A DNA stretch of 64,000 nucleotides from Bacteroidota bacterium (GTDB taxonomy: Bacteria; Bacteroidota; Ignavibacteria; UBA10030; UBA6906), in contig JAHBUR010000011.1 of the NCBI GenBank assembly GCA_019637975.1, positions 62,001 through 126,000 of the forward strand, in the 5' to 3' direction. The stretch's first letter is position 1. Each line of letters starts with the position of its first letter. The position numbers were made by a program, and so were the translations under genes. Of this stretch, positions 1 through 7,748 are shown in pieces. Below the pieces are notes generated by a model. That model ran no database searches, was not told the origin of the DNA, and worked only from the letters and a program-made list of their open reading frames with translations.

Positions 1-923
1 GTCTTGTCGCGCAGAAGGATAGGATTGCTGTGGCCTGCATTGACGTAGAAGATGAGCCCCTTGTCATTTGCCATCAATTCAAGATAGACCATAGACAGAA
101 AATGCTCGGTCGTAAACGTTCTGTTGACAAGCTGGTTAATTCTGCTGATGAACGTGTCCATCTTGGTTTGATATTCAACCGCCATGCGGAGCGCGCCTGA
201 GACGTACAGTGCCTGGGCCGCAGCCGAAAGTCCCTTGCTTGCCGCATCGCCTATAACAACTCCGATTCTGTCTTTATCACCGGATGCCTGCAGGTAATCA
301 AAAAAATCTCCTCCGACAATCCGTTCGGGAAGCGAAACGCCGTACATTTCATAACTGTGAAAGCGCATTTCATGTCCGGGCAGGATGCTGCGCTGGATCT
401 CCCTCGCCTTGTCCAGGTCTTTTTCGAGTGCGGCGGCTTTGACTTCAATCCTCTTGTTCTTGAGTGCGGCGGTGAGAACCTTGCCGATAATGTTCAGCGC
501 GTACGCCTCGTCCTGTTTCATGTACTCGGCATTGAAACCGATGACATACGGGTAGAGGCTGTGTCCCTTCCACGGAACTTTTTCACCGATACCCGTCGCG
601 GAATACAGCTTGATGCCCCTCTGGCGAAGATACTTGTCCGTTTCGTTCGCAACGACTGTTTGCTTGCGCGCCAACTGAAGAAACATGGGGTAGTTGGCAA
701 TGCGAAGCCCGAAATTCTTCTTAATAGGCTCCACATCGCCGTACTGATGGATCAGGCGGTAGGTTCCGGCTGACGCGTCAAGTTTCCAGATTCGTCCGCC
801 GCGGATCGGGATTTCATCATTCTGGATGATGCTTGCAAGAACATGATTCAGCAGTTGATCATCCGTTCTGAATTTCTTTTCTGTAAGACTTTCTATTGTT
901 CGATGGAGTCTGTGTTGGTTCAT
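1..923 (-). CDS. SpoIIE-type PP2C serine phosphatase, C-terminus cut by window edge
   Basis: Reads from an ATG at 923 leftwards to the window edge (307 codons visible), so the C-terminus is missing. The C-terminal half carries the SpoIIE/PP2C signatures in order: AREIQRSILPG, VGGDFFDY (metal-binding Asp), IGDAASKGLSAA (metal-binding Asp) and NAGHSNP. The first ~150 residues (predicted cytosolic, no membrane segment) look like a sensor region of unclear family. Such phosphatases usually dephosphorylate a STAS anti-sigma antagonist in a partner-switching pathway; a STAS gene lies far away at 37141-37482, so any link is inference. No clear ribosome binding site was seen before the chosen start. 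Confidence 0.88.
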   Translation of the reverse strand, partial: MNQHRLHRTIESLTEKKFRTDDQLLNHVLASIIQNDEIPIRGGRIWKLDASAGTYRLIHQYGDVEPIKKNFGLRIANYPMFLQLARKQTVVANETDKYLRQRGIKLYSATGIGEKVPWKGHSLYPYVIGFNAEYMKQDEAYALNIIGKVLTAALKNKRIEVKAAALEKDLDKAREIQRSILPGHEMRFHSYEMYGVSLPERIVGGDFFDYLQASGDKDRIGVVIGDAASKGLSAAAQALYVSGALRMAVEYQTKMDTFISRINQLVNRTFTTEHFLSMVYLELMANDKGLIFYVNAGHSNPILLRDK

Positions 924-967
924 TGTTGTATTGGAGTGATCAGATAACGGCCGGGAATCTGAGCCGG

Positions 968-1651
968 TCAGTGGTGGTAGTTCACTTCGCCGACACGCAG
1001 CGCGATGTTAATCCGGTCTTCCTTTCTTGGTATTGCACAGGAAAACATGTCGCTGTAGGCGCAGTACGGATTGTAGGCCTTGTTCAAATCGATTGAGTAC
1101 ACAAAATCCGGGTCGGGGTGTTCCTCTCCCACTTCCACATATCTTCCGACACCGTAGGTTTCTTTTCCTGTTGTGTTGTCCGTAAACCAGACACTCAGGT
1201 TGTTTCTGAACAATTCGTAGCGCCTTTTGTCATACGGCGTGAATTTATACGCATTGATGCGAATCGTGGTTGCACTACCTGTTTCATCAGGGACATCAAA
1301 CTCGAAATATCCGTAGCGGAGATTTTTCCTCTCTTCCCCTTTCGTGCCCATCACGACAACAGTTTCGGGATTCTCGTACCTGTGCAATACGGACCGGCCT
1401 CTGAAACGGGGGTTAATTGGGAACCATTGTATCCCTGTATACTCGATGGTTGTATCTCTTTGAAACGGCGAGTCGGGGCTATCGCGGAAGAAGCCGTCAA
1501 CTTCCCGCCGGTGATTCATGTTGTCCTGAACGATGGCAAGACTGTCTTCCGGCGTCAGTAACTGCCGGGCCTCTTTCTGGCCGCAGCCGGTCAGCATAAT
1601 GGTCAACATCACGAATGCAAACATGACCTTTCCGATAGCCATCACATCCAT
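968..1651 (-). CDS. DUF1684 family lipoprotein
   Basis: 227 aa. The N-terminus is a lipoprotein signal: hydrophobic stretch followed by the lipobox LTGC at about residues 20-23. The body matches DUF1684 in its recognisable blocks: GIQWFPINPRFRG, YGYFEF, a polar TGKETYGVGRY block and the C-terminal NPYCAYSDMFSCAIP region. The family is widespread in Bacteroidota and actinobacteria, is secreted or surface-attached, and has no established function. It is preceded by its own promoter (1702-1730) with a G8 homopolymer in the spacer. It is divergent from the gene starting at 1825. Confidence 0.88.
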   Translation of the reverse strand: MDVMAIGKVMFAFVMLTIMLTGCGQKEARQLLTPEDSLAIVQDNMNHRREVDGFFRDSPDSPFQRDTTIEYTGIQWFPINPRFRGRSVLHRYENPETVVVMGTKGEERKNLRYGYFEFDVPDETGSATTIRINAYKFTPYDKRRYELFRNNLSVWFTDNTTGKETYGVGRYVEVGEEHPDPDFVYSIDLNKAYNPYCAYSDMFSCAIPRKEDRINIALRVGEVNYHH

Positions 1652-1701
1652 CTTTCATCTTTTTCTTGATTCTTAACCAACTGTCATCCAATGTGACATC
1701 A

Positions 1702-1730
1702 AAGATACACACCCCCCCCTTCACAATCAA
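1702..1730 (-). promoter_or_regulatory. Promoter of DUF1684 lipoprotein gene with G8 tract in spacer
   Basis: On the minus strand a -35 TTGATT (1730-1725) and a -10 TATCTT followed by TG (1707-1702) are separated by exactly 17 bp. The spacer holds eight consecutive G residues (C8 on the plus strand at 1712-1719). Expected transcription start is near 1695, about 45 nt before the ATG at 1651. Slippage in the G8 tract would alter the -35/-10 spacing. Confidence 0.6.
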
Positions 1731-1824
1731 CGTACACGATTCGGACGCTCACCGGTTGTGTTATCCATAAACAAAGCGTACATTCTCACAAACTTCAACC
1801 CCAATCACAACGAAAGGAGTGAGT

Positions 1825-2646
1825 ATGAGGACACGGACGGCAATCAGTTTCGCCCTGCTTGTGGCCGGTATTGTTGTATTCGGGGCCGCAATGGTTCTTA
1901 CCACAATACAATCTTTGGAACGTGTCGGAATATCACCGACCATCAGCAAGGATTGTATCTACTACAGCATTTCCGGCGGCTACCTGAATTATCCGAGCCC
2001 GTCCAGATTGAAGCAAATTGCAACCGGAGACAGGGCGGCCGCGGTTCGCGAGATTGCCGCGTTCGCGAAAGAGTTTACGAAGTCGGACGATTTCCGGAAG
2101 CGATATATCGAATACCGCGAGAATCAGAAACCGGAGCCCCCCGAAAAGCCAAAGCCGATGGCCCAGCAGCGCGCCGAATTGAAAGCGCAGATGCAACAGA
2201 GCATCAAAGAAACCGAAAGCAATATGAAGTCATTGTCTGCCGACCAACGCCCGATCCTTCAACAGACGGTGGATATGCTGAAACAACAGGTGAAGGAGTA
2301 TGACAACCCCGACAACCCGATGTTCAGCAAGGATATGGAAAATATGCAGAAGCAGATGTATGACATGACTGTTGAGGAATACAAGAAGAAACTGGCGGAA
2401 TGGGAACAGAAGTATCCAGCCGACCCGAAGCCGATGATCCGCGCCTGGCTGACAAAGTTCCTCGAGGAAACGAAGGAGGTGGACTTCTCCGCACAGCTCA
2501 AAGATGGTCAGTACGGGAAGAAGGTGTTTGTCAATCCAGCCTACGAAGGCAAGTCATCAAACTGGAAAATGGCCTACCGCGCCGGCAAGGCGGTGGTTGA
2601 AGCGGGCCGTTCTGAAGCGCGTCGATGGTTGGAGGAGCTGAAGTAG
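1825..2646 (+). CDS. Membrane-anchored hypothetical protein with coiled-coil
   Basis: 273 aa from the ATG at 1825, which sits 5 nt after an AAAGGAG ribosome binding site; a GTG two codons upstream is in frame but overlaps that site. Residues ~5-28 form one N-terminal membrane segment with no lipobox. Residues ~85-195 are rich in Glu, Lys and Gln and predict a coiled coil, preceded by a Pro-rich KPEPPEKPKP linker. The remainder is exported or periplasmic if the anchor is N-in. I do not recognise a family. The next gene follows 55 nt later on the same strand, so the two are likely co-transcribed. Confidence 0.75.
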   Translation: MRTRTAISFALLVAGIVVFGAAMVLTTIQSLERVGISPTISKDCIYYSISGGYLNYPSPSRLKQIATGDRAAAVREIAAFAKEFTKSDDFRKRYIEYRENQKPEPPEKPKPMAQQRAELKAQMQQSIKETESNMKSLSADQRPILQQTVDMLKQQVKEYDNPDNPMFSKDMENMQKQMYDMTVEEYKKKLAEWEQKYPADPKPMIRAWLTKFLEETKEVDFSAQLKDGQYGKKVFVNPAYEGKSSNWKMAYRAGKAVVEAGRSEARRWLEELK

Positions 2647-2701
2647 TCCGAGTTGCGTCGCAAGATGTATTTTTCCTAACTATCAAAAGGAGAACAACAC
2701 G

Positions 2702-3289
2702 ATGAAGCAATATCTCATGGCGCTGTTTGTGGTTGCTGCCGTGCAATCAAGCCCGGCACAGAAGATCGGCGTTCTGCCATTTGAAGACGCCTCGGGCGTT
2801 GGTGCCGCGTTCGGCGAGCAGGTGGCGAAGTTCATTCGTTCAGAGTTCTTGAAAGACAAGAAGTTCCTTCCGAAATTCATTCCGAACGAGACCGCATCAA
2901 AAACTGTTGATGTCGAGCAAGCAATTGAACTGGGCAGGAACAGCAATGTTGACTACGTCGTGATCGGCACGATTCTCGAAGCAGAGGCATCAAGCAGTTC
3001 GTCTGGACTTGGCGGCGTACGCCTGTTCGGCCAGTCTGTCGGCTCGAAACTCAAGACGGTTACGGCCGAAGTCACGTTGCAGGGCGATCTTCTCTCAGTG
3101 AAGGAGGGAAGGTTGATCGAAAGCTTCAGGGTACAGGGGAGCAACACGGATGCCTCCGTCGGCGCGAACGTCTCGACGAAATGGGGAAGCGTGAATTCCG
3201 ATAACAAGAGCGACGACTCGCCGAATGCGAAGGCGCTTCGTGAGGCCGTGGAAGACCTCGTCGAGCAGATCATAGAAAAGATCGAATAG
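2702..3289 (+). CDS. CsgG/TolB-N-like exported protein
   Basis: 195 aa with a short cleavable signal peptide (positively charged start, hydrophobic core, SSPAQ cleavage region near residue 19). The mature start KIGVLPFEDASGVG, the later AIELGRNSNVDYVVIGTI block and the length fit the CsgG/HfaB-like or TolB N-terminal-like fold seen in many periplasmic proteins of this group. A Ser-rich loop and a Gly/Leu segment follow. A strong AAAAGGAG site lies before the ATG. It lacks the lipobox of genuine CsgG, so a pore role in curli export is not supported; a periplasmic or outer-membrane accessory role is the safer reading. It converges with the C39-like gene, whose stop is only 4 nt away. Confidence 0.72.
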   Translation: MKQYLMALFVVAAVQSSPAQKIGVLPFEDASGVGAAFGEQVAKFIRSEFLKDKKFLPKFIPNETASKTVDVEQAIELGRNSNVDYVVIGTILEAEASSSSSGLGGVRLFGQSVGSKLKTVTAEVTLQGDLLSVKEGRLIESFRVQGSNTDASVGANVSTKWGSVNSDNKSDDSPNAKALREAVEDLVEQIIEKIE

Positions 3290-3293
3290 GCGT

Positions 3294-4157
3294 CTACTCG
3301 CTACTGCCGTACATCTCGTCTACGCCGTATTTGCTTGCCGCCCAGAGCGAGAGGTTGATGCAGATTGCCGCTATGGCGCGCTTCTCTTCCGATTTTTTTA
3401 CGACGAGATCATACGTGTCGGCGACAAATTTCATGTTCCTTAATACTTTGGCTACCTGCTCACGCTTCACGGCTCCGTGCCAGTACGCCACTTGATCCTT
3501 GATCATTTCGCCGTGCCTGCGGAGCAGTTCGCCCATCGGGAAGACTTGCTGGCTGAGCGGTGTACGCGGCGCGCAGATTTGCGAGAGATCGTCGAAGTAC
3601 TCGTCCCAATGCGTGGCAAACGTGTGGTTTTCGGGCCGGCGCAAATGGCGCGCCCGCTCAAGGGAGAATCGCGCTTTCGTCTTGGCGCGGAATTTCGGGA
3701 CAACAGGGTGAAGATCGTACAGCGTCTCCGTTACAGTTGGATCTCCTTCATCGACTTCTTTGTACACCCAACGCTTTTTCAGTTGCCGCCACGTCGCAAC
3801 ACACACAACAGGGGCTTTGCTGCTGTCGAGGTAGATGAAGCGCCCTTTCTCGGCGCCCACGACAGTAATCCAATGACCCCAACTGTCAACACACAGCAGC
3901 GCCGGTCGGCCTTTCTTAAGGGCAAACAACAACTCACGTTTTGCATGAAGCGGATTCTTCTCCCGCACAACACTCATTTTGCAGTCATACACGCGCGCGG
4001 CGCGCGCAAGTTGAATCTCGTCCGTTCCGGACCACCACGTTGTGCCGGCAATATCCGAGACACGCTTTTCGTTCACAAACTTTCCAAGCATGATGAGCGC
4101 GTGCTTCAAGGCAAACGGCCCGCACTGCCACTTGTTCGGTTGCGGATACAAACCCAT
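3294..4157 (-). CDS. Stand-alone C39-like cysteine peptidase domain protein
   Basis: 287 aa from the ATG at 4157 (an in-frame TTG lies at 4166). The N-terminal ~120 residues match the papain-like C39 fold: Cys12 in WQCGPFAL, His95 in SWGHWITVVG and Asp111 in YLDSSK form the expected Cys-His-Asp set. Unlike bacteriocin-processing transporters there is no ABC or membrane part and no signal peptide, so the protein is predicted cytosolic. The C-terminal ~170 residues are basic and aromatic and unrecognised; they contain several helices and no zinc motif. It might process or bind peptides, but no leader-peptide substrate gene is visible nearby. Confidence 0.72.
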   Translation of the reverse strand: MGLYPQPNKWQCGPFALKHALIMLGKFVNEKRVSDIAGTTWWSGTDEIQLARAARVYDCKMSVVREKNPLHAKRELLFALKKGRPALLCVDSWGHWITVVGAEKGRFIYLDSSKAPVVCVATWRQLKKRWVYKEVDEGDPTVTETLYDLHPVVPKFRAKTKARFSLERARHLRRPENHTFATHWDEYFDDLSQICAPRTPLSQQVFPMGELLRRHGEMIKDQVAYWHGAVKREQVAKVLRNMKFVADTYDLVVKKSEEKRAIAAICINLSLWAASKYGVDEMYGSSE

Positions 4158-4275
4158 AATTGTCAAATATCCCGTAGTTCAGAGAATCTCACCCACATCG
4201 TCATCAACGACTTCGAAGAATATGGTGGGAACAAAAAGTAGAGAAGAAGAGGAGAAAAACCAAGAACCTCGAAAC

Positions 4276-4314
4276 AAAAAAAATGCCCTATCCCGTGCGG
4301 AATAGGGCATTTTT
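4276..4314. terminator. Bidirectional intrinsic terminator
   Basis: An 11-bp perfect stem (4281-4291 with 4302-4312) around the core ATGCCCTAT / ATAGGGCAT is flanked by an A run on the left and a T run on the right, so it can terminate in both directions. In practice it ends the minus-strand lipoprotein gene, whose stop is at 4328. Confidence 0.85.
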
Positions 4315-4327
4315 CCAAAAAAAACCA

Positions 4328-4753
4328 TCACTTGGGCGGATCGTGAGGCAGTTCCTTTCCCTGCTTAACAATGTCTACTGCTTGTTTGAATCTTCTGTGA
4401 AATGTCGTCTCGGTAAGCCCCGTTGCAATGTTCGTTTGCATTTTGCGTTTCGTAACACAGGTGACCTTGACGCTGTTGTTGCCCTGAGGCTCGACCCACA
4501 CCGCGATCACCGAGCCGGCGGAGATCAAATTCTGGCCGATGGTGGTGACCATGTAATTCTCATCCTTGTGTTGCTCGATTGTTTCGGCATCCTCCCACCG
4601 CAACACCCGCAGCGCAACTTTCCATCCCTGCTCGAAATCAACAGGATACGTGACAACCGTGCCGTCGTCCTTTGCCTTGATGGCGTCCGAAATGGACGCG
4701 CAGGAGACGAGGATCAACGACGGTAAAAGGATGCTGTACAGAAATGTTTTCAT
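4328..4753 (-). CDS. Small lipoprotein of unknown function
   Basis: 141 aa. Residues 1-18 are a lipoprotein signal with the lipobox LVSC, so Cys18 would be lipidated. The mature part has a strand-rich pattern (VVTYPVDFEQGWKVALRVLR, later SVIAVWVEP and VKVTCVTKR) similar to small DUF3568-like envelope lipoproteins, but I cannot assign the family firmly. AAAGGA precedes the ATG with good spacing. It is followed directly by a strong terminator and is probably monocistronic. Confidence 0.72.
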   Translation of the reverse strand: MKTFLYSILLPSLILVSCASISDAIKAKDDGTVVTYPVDFEQGWKVALRVLRWEDAETIEQHKDENYMVTTIGQNLISAGSVIAVWVEPQGNNSVKVTCVTKRKMQTNIATGLTETTFHRRFKQAVDIVKQGKELPHDPPK

Positions 4754-4876
4754 AGTGATATTCCTTTATGTTGTTGGTGATCTGGGGGCTCTCAATTTCT
4801 TTTGGCCGCGTTGGCGCGGGCAAGCAAGACTTACTTACTCCATCCAACCGGTACCGGCACTTCCCGGGCTTTTTGT

Positions 4877-5737
4877 CTAACACCCCCTGGAGTAGAACCA
4901 TGCCGTTACCTTGTGCCCTGTTCCCCAAGCCGGAATCCATCCCGTCGCGACCACGCCCGGCATGCCGCCCTCGCACGGACTTTCTGCCAATATCTCCACG
5001 CGGAACCAGAGTGTTGTCTCGTCGCGTCGCGCTTCCAGCACATTGGCCGGCGTCTCGCGGCCGCGCGTGATAGGCACGGGTCTCGCCGCAACTCCGATGC
5101 TTGGCGCGTCCCGGAGTTGGCCATCCCACGCCTCAGTGAGATAGTTGAGCCGGTTGGGGATCAACTGCTCCAAGTGCATGAAGCGTCCGACTGATTGCGC
5201 CCGGAGCCATGCCCGTCCGCCGTCGGGGCGGCCGACGAGGTACCACTCATAGTACGATCCATAAACGGTAATGCCCGATTCCTCGTACTCGTATTCCTTT
5301 GTCTCGTAGTGCGGCAGCGAATCGGGCGGCGCCGTCACAAGAGCGAGCAAGGAATCGGGAGTGCCTTTGGCAGGCACAGCGGGCGGAATCGTGACACCGT
5401 TCGAGTCGCGCTCAGGAAGTGCGGCGATTGCCTCTTCGTGTGCCCGCTGCGTGGTGACGGTTGAAGTCCGGATCAGGAAGAAGATTGACGCAACCCCGGT
5501 TGCCATAGCGAAAACTGTCGCAACGGTTAACGGTTTGGTTTGCAGCCTGCGGCCCAGGAGAATCCCGCCGGCCAATCCGATAAGCGCGCCGGCAATGCCA
5601 TACACCGCCACTGTTGCGCCACCGGCGAGGCCGTCGCCCGACGAGACGACTAACTTGGCGGCAATCAGGCCCCCGGCGATAAACCCGATGGTCATCATGC
5701 CGGCTGAAAGAAGGAGAATGAGCAATGTACGTTTCAT
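4877..5737 (-). CDS. Membrane protein with C-terminal extracytoplasmic domain, unknown function
   Basis: 286 aa. Three hydrophobic segments at roughly residues 5-27, 38-62 and 70-92 are Gly/Ala rich. A Pro-rich linker follows, then a ~150-residue soluble domain with many aromatic residues (YGSYYEWYLVGRP, GRAWLRAQ) suggestive of an SH3-like wall- or ligand-binding fold, which is a guess. A GAGG site precedes the ATG. The spacer to 4753 holds a perfect 10-bp palindrome CCGGTACCGG (4848-4857) but no clear T-run terminator. No family recognised. Confidence 0.68.
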   Translation of the reverse strand: MKRTLLILLLSAGMMTIGFIAGGLIAAKLVVSSGDGLAGGATVAVYGIAGALIGLAGGILLGRRLQTKPLTVATVFAMATGVASIFFLIRTSTVTTQRAHEEAIAALPERDSNGVTIPPAVPAKGTPDSLLALVTAPPDSLPHYETKEYEYEESGITVYGSYYEWYLVGRPDGGRAWLRAQSVGRFMHLEQLIPNRLNYLTEAWDGQLRDAPSIGVAARPVPITRGRETPANVLEARRDETTLWFRVEILAESPCEGGMPGVVATGWIPAWGTGHKVTAWFYSRGC

Positions 5738-5840
5738 GAATACCTCGCCGCGAGTTGATTAATCGGTGATTGAAACCTTGTGAGGCTTCCGTGTGAAGGT
5801 CCATCTTCCATCTGTTGAAGATCCGTCTCCGGCGGCACGT

Positions 5841-6344
5841 CTATTCGATCCCAAGTTCTGTCCTGCGAACCCAACGAGGAGCCGACCCGATTGCTCTACT
5901 CAAAAGTAAATTCAATTGAGCTGCATGATGTTGAACGTGACGCATATTGTACAACAGCACTTCAGACACAGATAAGTCAAGCCAATCAAAGCCGCACCGC
6001 CTTTTCGCTTGATCTTCGGTCATTGAGAGAATGACGGAACGGCATTTCGCCCGACCATGTGTTAGATATTCTTTGAGTTGTTGTTTTGTGTAGATGCGAT
6101 CGGGGAGCAACCCTCGTTCATCCAACTCATCCAGCGTAAAGGGTGGCGGCGGAAGAAATCCTTTATCAGTTTCTGCCAAATAGAGATCCAAATAGAACAC
6201 CGAATGAAAAGCGATATACCAGAACTCATGAAATCCGATTTTCTTGCCCCAGAGGGATTCGGGGCAGGCATCAATTGCATTCTCCAACATATCAATCGCA
6301 GCACCAAACTGGCGCCAAATGATCTCTTTTATTTCTGCATTCAC
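5841..6344 (-). CDS. DinB-family protein
   Basis: 167 aa starting at a GTG with CGGAGA upstream. DinB/YfiT proteins are four-helix bundles that bind one metal ion through three His residues; here the candidates are the His in YIAFHSVFY (~residue 47) and the HVQHHAAQLN cluster (~residues 136-140). Family members act as thiol-dependent transferases or have no known role. It is the last of a run of seven minus-strand accessory genes and is preceded by one copy of a 40-bp dispersed repeat (6374-6413). A second, unrelated-looking DinB protein is at 15123-15620. Confidence 0.83.
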   Translation of the reverse strand: MNAEIKEIIWRQFGAAIDMLENAIDACPESLWGKKIGFHEFWYIAFHSVFYLDLYLAETDKGFLPPPPFTLDELDERGLLPDRIYTKQQLKEYLTHGRAKCRSVILSMTEDQAKRRCGFDWLDLSVSEVLLYNMRHVQHHAAQLNLLLSRAIGSAPRWVRRTELGIE

Positions 6345-6373
6345 CAGAATTTCTCCGTATCACTTTTTGCCGC

Positions 6374-6413
6374 TCGTCGCGTTGACCACGACATACTGAA
6401 TGCGTCAATGAAC
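6374..6413. repeat. 40-bp dispersed repeat, copy A
   Basis: Matches 8382-8421 at 36 of 40 positions by eye. The first 19 and the last 11 bases are identical; the four differences lie in the middle. It contains a small stem TCGT/ACGA and lies 30 bp upstream of the DinB gene start. Neither copy is coding. Confidence 0.8.
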
Positions 6414-6438
6414 TGTTGTTGACCAATACCACATATTG

Positions 6439-6457
6439 TGAAGTACTGCTCACTTCA
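6439..6457. other. Small hairpin in the spacer upstream of dinB-like gene
   Basis: TGAAGT and ACTTCA form a 6-bp stem with a 7-nt loop in the 205-bp spacer between the DUF2442 gene and the DinB gene. There is no T run, so it is not an obvious terminator; its role is unknown. Confidence 0.4.
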
Positions 6458-6549
6458 CCGCTGGAGGATTCTATCTTCTTTCGGACCCGCCGTGGGAGAC
6501 CTCTTCCTCTTGAGGAGGTGAGCCTATTGCGGAGGGAGGTTTTCGTAAA

Positions 6550-6792
6550 CTAATTTGCGGCGAGCAGACTCTTTACAGAAATATCCTCGTCCACATCTTC
6601 CCAATGAATGCCGATTCCCCTTCCAATGATACGCCAGTTCTTTCGCTGTCGTTCGTTTGCATCACGTAACCGGGGAAACCATTCCAACGGAGCAGAGACT
6701 TCCCTGCCATCCGCCAGAACGACTTTCAGCGAGTCAGATGTAAAAGACAAATCTATGACTCGTGGTTCAACCTTTACTTCTAAAGTACTCAT
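6550..6792 (-). CDS. DUF2442 domain protein, putative antitoxin-like partner
   Basis: 80 aa from the ATG at 6792, where the family alignment starts; an upstream in-frame start at 6807 is less likely. It shows the family hallmarks VVLADGREVSAPLEWFPRL and RIIGRGIGIHWEDVDEDISV. DUF2442 proteins are typically encoded right after DUF4160 genes, as here with a 26-bp overlap, in pairs widely suspected to be toxin-antitoxin or regulatory modules. That role is known only from gene association, so the antitoxin label is inference. Confidence 0.88.
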   Translation of the reverse strand: MSTLEVKVEPRVIDLSFTSDSLKVVLADGREVSAPLEWFPRLRDANERQRKNWRIIGRGIGIHWEDVDEDISVKSLLAAN

Positions 6793-7009
6793 TCCATCTC
6801 TCCTCAAATAGAGTCCTGTTTTCCTGAACCAATGTTCTCAGTTCTGAAATCTCGCCACTACGAAATCCCTCCGATTCTGCCAACTGAATCGGATTCAACC
6901 AGAATTTTGCGTACCGTTCTGCCTGCTCAACATGTATGTGTGAAGGCTCGTCCCCTTCACGGCTGAAGAAGAAGAACCTGTACCCTTTTATCCGTAGTAT
7001 TGTTGGCAC
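6767..7009 (-). CDS. DUF4160 domain protein
   Basis: 80 aa with a GTG start at 7009. The family signature is complete: MPTILRIKGYRFFFFSREGD followed by EPSHIHVEQAERYAKFWL, including the HIHV motif. It is the upstream partner of the DUF2442 gene and overlaps it. The start codon follows the likely -10 box (TATATT at 7020-7015) by only 5 nt, so the transcript may be leaderless. A palindrome overlaps this promoter (7010-7036), as expected of an autoregulated pair. Confidence 0.88.
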   Translation of the reverse strand: MPTILRIKGYRFFFFSREGDEPSHIHVEQAERYAKFWLNPIQLAESEGFRSGEISELRTLVQENRTLFEERWNEYFRSKG

Positions 7010-7036
7010 GTTCCAATATACAATTTTGTATGGAAC
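7010..7036 (-). promoter_or_regulatory. Palindromic operator overlapping DUF4160-DUF2442 promoter
   Basis: Outer arms GTTCCA and TGGAAC and inner arms TACAA and TTGTA form an interrupted palindrome of 27 bp. The likely -10 TATATT lies inside it; a poor -35 TTCCCA is 17 bp upstream. Binding of one of the two gene products here would give autoregulation; that is inference. Confidence 0.55.
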
Positions 7037-7102
7037 TTGGGAAGTGGAGATGCAGAACAGGTTAACGACCGACCATTCCGCCCGCGGATCTTCAACATAG
7101 GG

Positions 7103-7720
7103 TCAGGTTGCCGCCATTGCCGTTTCCTGCGGGAATCCCTTGAATCTCCCAACGACTGTGACAATGGCATATATGGAAAACGCAATTGAGAGTGTCAGGA
7201 ATGTCCATGTAGTGAAATCACCTGCGGTGAGCGCAATGTGAAACAGGTCTCCTTGAAAGCCGGTAACATATCCGATGGTTTCACATACCAAGTCAAAAGC
7301 AGGACGCAAGCATAGCACCATGAAGAGAAATCCGATGAGAAAAGCATTGCTGGAGAGTTTCCGCTGAAGAATGTACACACCAACTGCTATGCTCACAAGA
7401 TCGAGAACATACGGTGAGGCCGTCATAATCAACCGGGTCCATTCGCTGGTGAAGCCCTCCGATTTGATCCACGCAACAGCAATCTCTCCAACCCAAAACC
7501 TCGGGATGAGTTTGACTTCGACAATCCGACCGCCAACAATGTATGCGCCCAACAGATGGCTCAATTCATGTATAGGCGCATAGACGAAATACCACAGTAT
7601 CGGAATGGTGGACATACACGCCACCATCGTTTGTTGTTTCCAGGTTCCCCTGAGATAAAGCACAAGAAGAGGAGCAACCACGGTGACGAGTATTTCGAAG
7701 GTGATCAGGAGATGGTTCAT
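7103..7720 (-). CDS. Integral membrane HELSH protein, putative zinc metalloprotease-like
   Basis: 205 aa with about five to six hydrophobic helices. PIHELSHLLGAY at residues ~49-60, inside or next to the second helix, is an HEXXH zinc-binding motif like that of M50 site-2 or M48-like membrane proteases. I see no convincing third ligand of the NPDG type, so it may be an inactive or divergent relative. Stop codon TGA lies in the box ACCTGACCC, one base from the cassette-end box seen at 8457 and 9157. It follows the 7749-8273 gene by 28 nt and probably shares its transcript. Confidence 0.65.
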   Translation of the reverse strand: MNHLLITFEILVTVVAPLLVLYLRGTWKQQTMVACMSTIPILWYFVYAPIHELSHLLGAYIVGGRIVEVKLIPRFWVGEIAVAWIKSEGFTSEWTRLIMTASPYVLDLVSIAVGVYILQRKLSSNAFLIGFLFMVLCLRPAFDLVCETIGYVTGFQGDLFHIALTAGDFTTWTFLTLSIAFSIYAIVTVVGRFKGFPQETAMAAT

Positions 7721-7748
7721 GAGCGGGACTTGTTCCCTGTCTACGGCA

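Noticed and set aside
4848-4857. CCGGTACCGG palindrome as operator
   Set aside because: A single 10-bp palindrome in a 120-bp spacer without promoter; may be chance.
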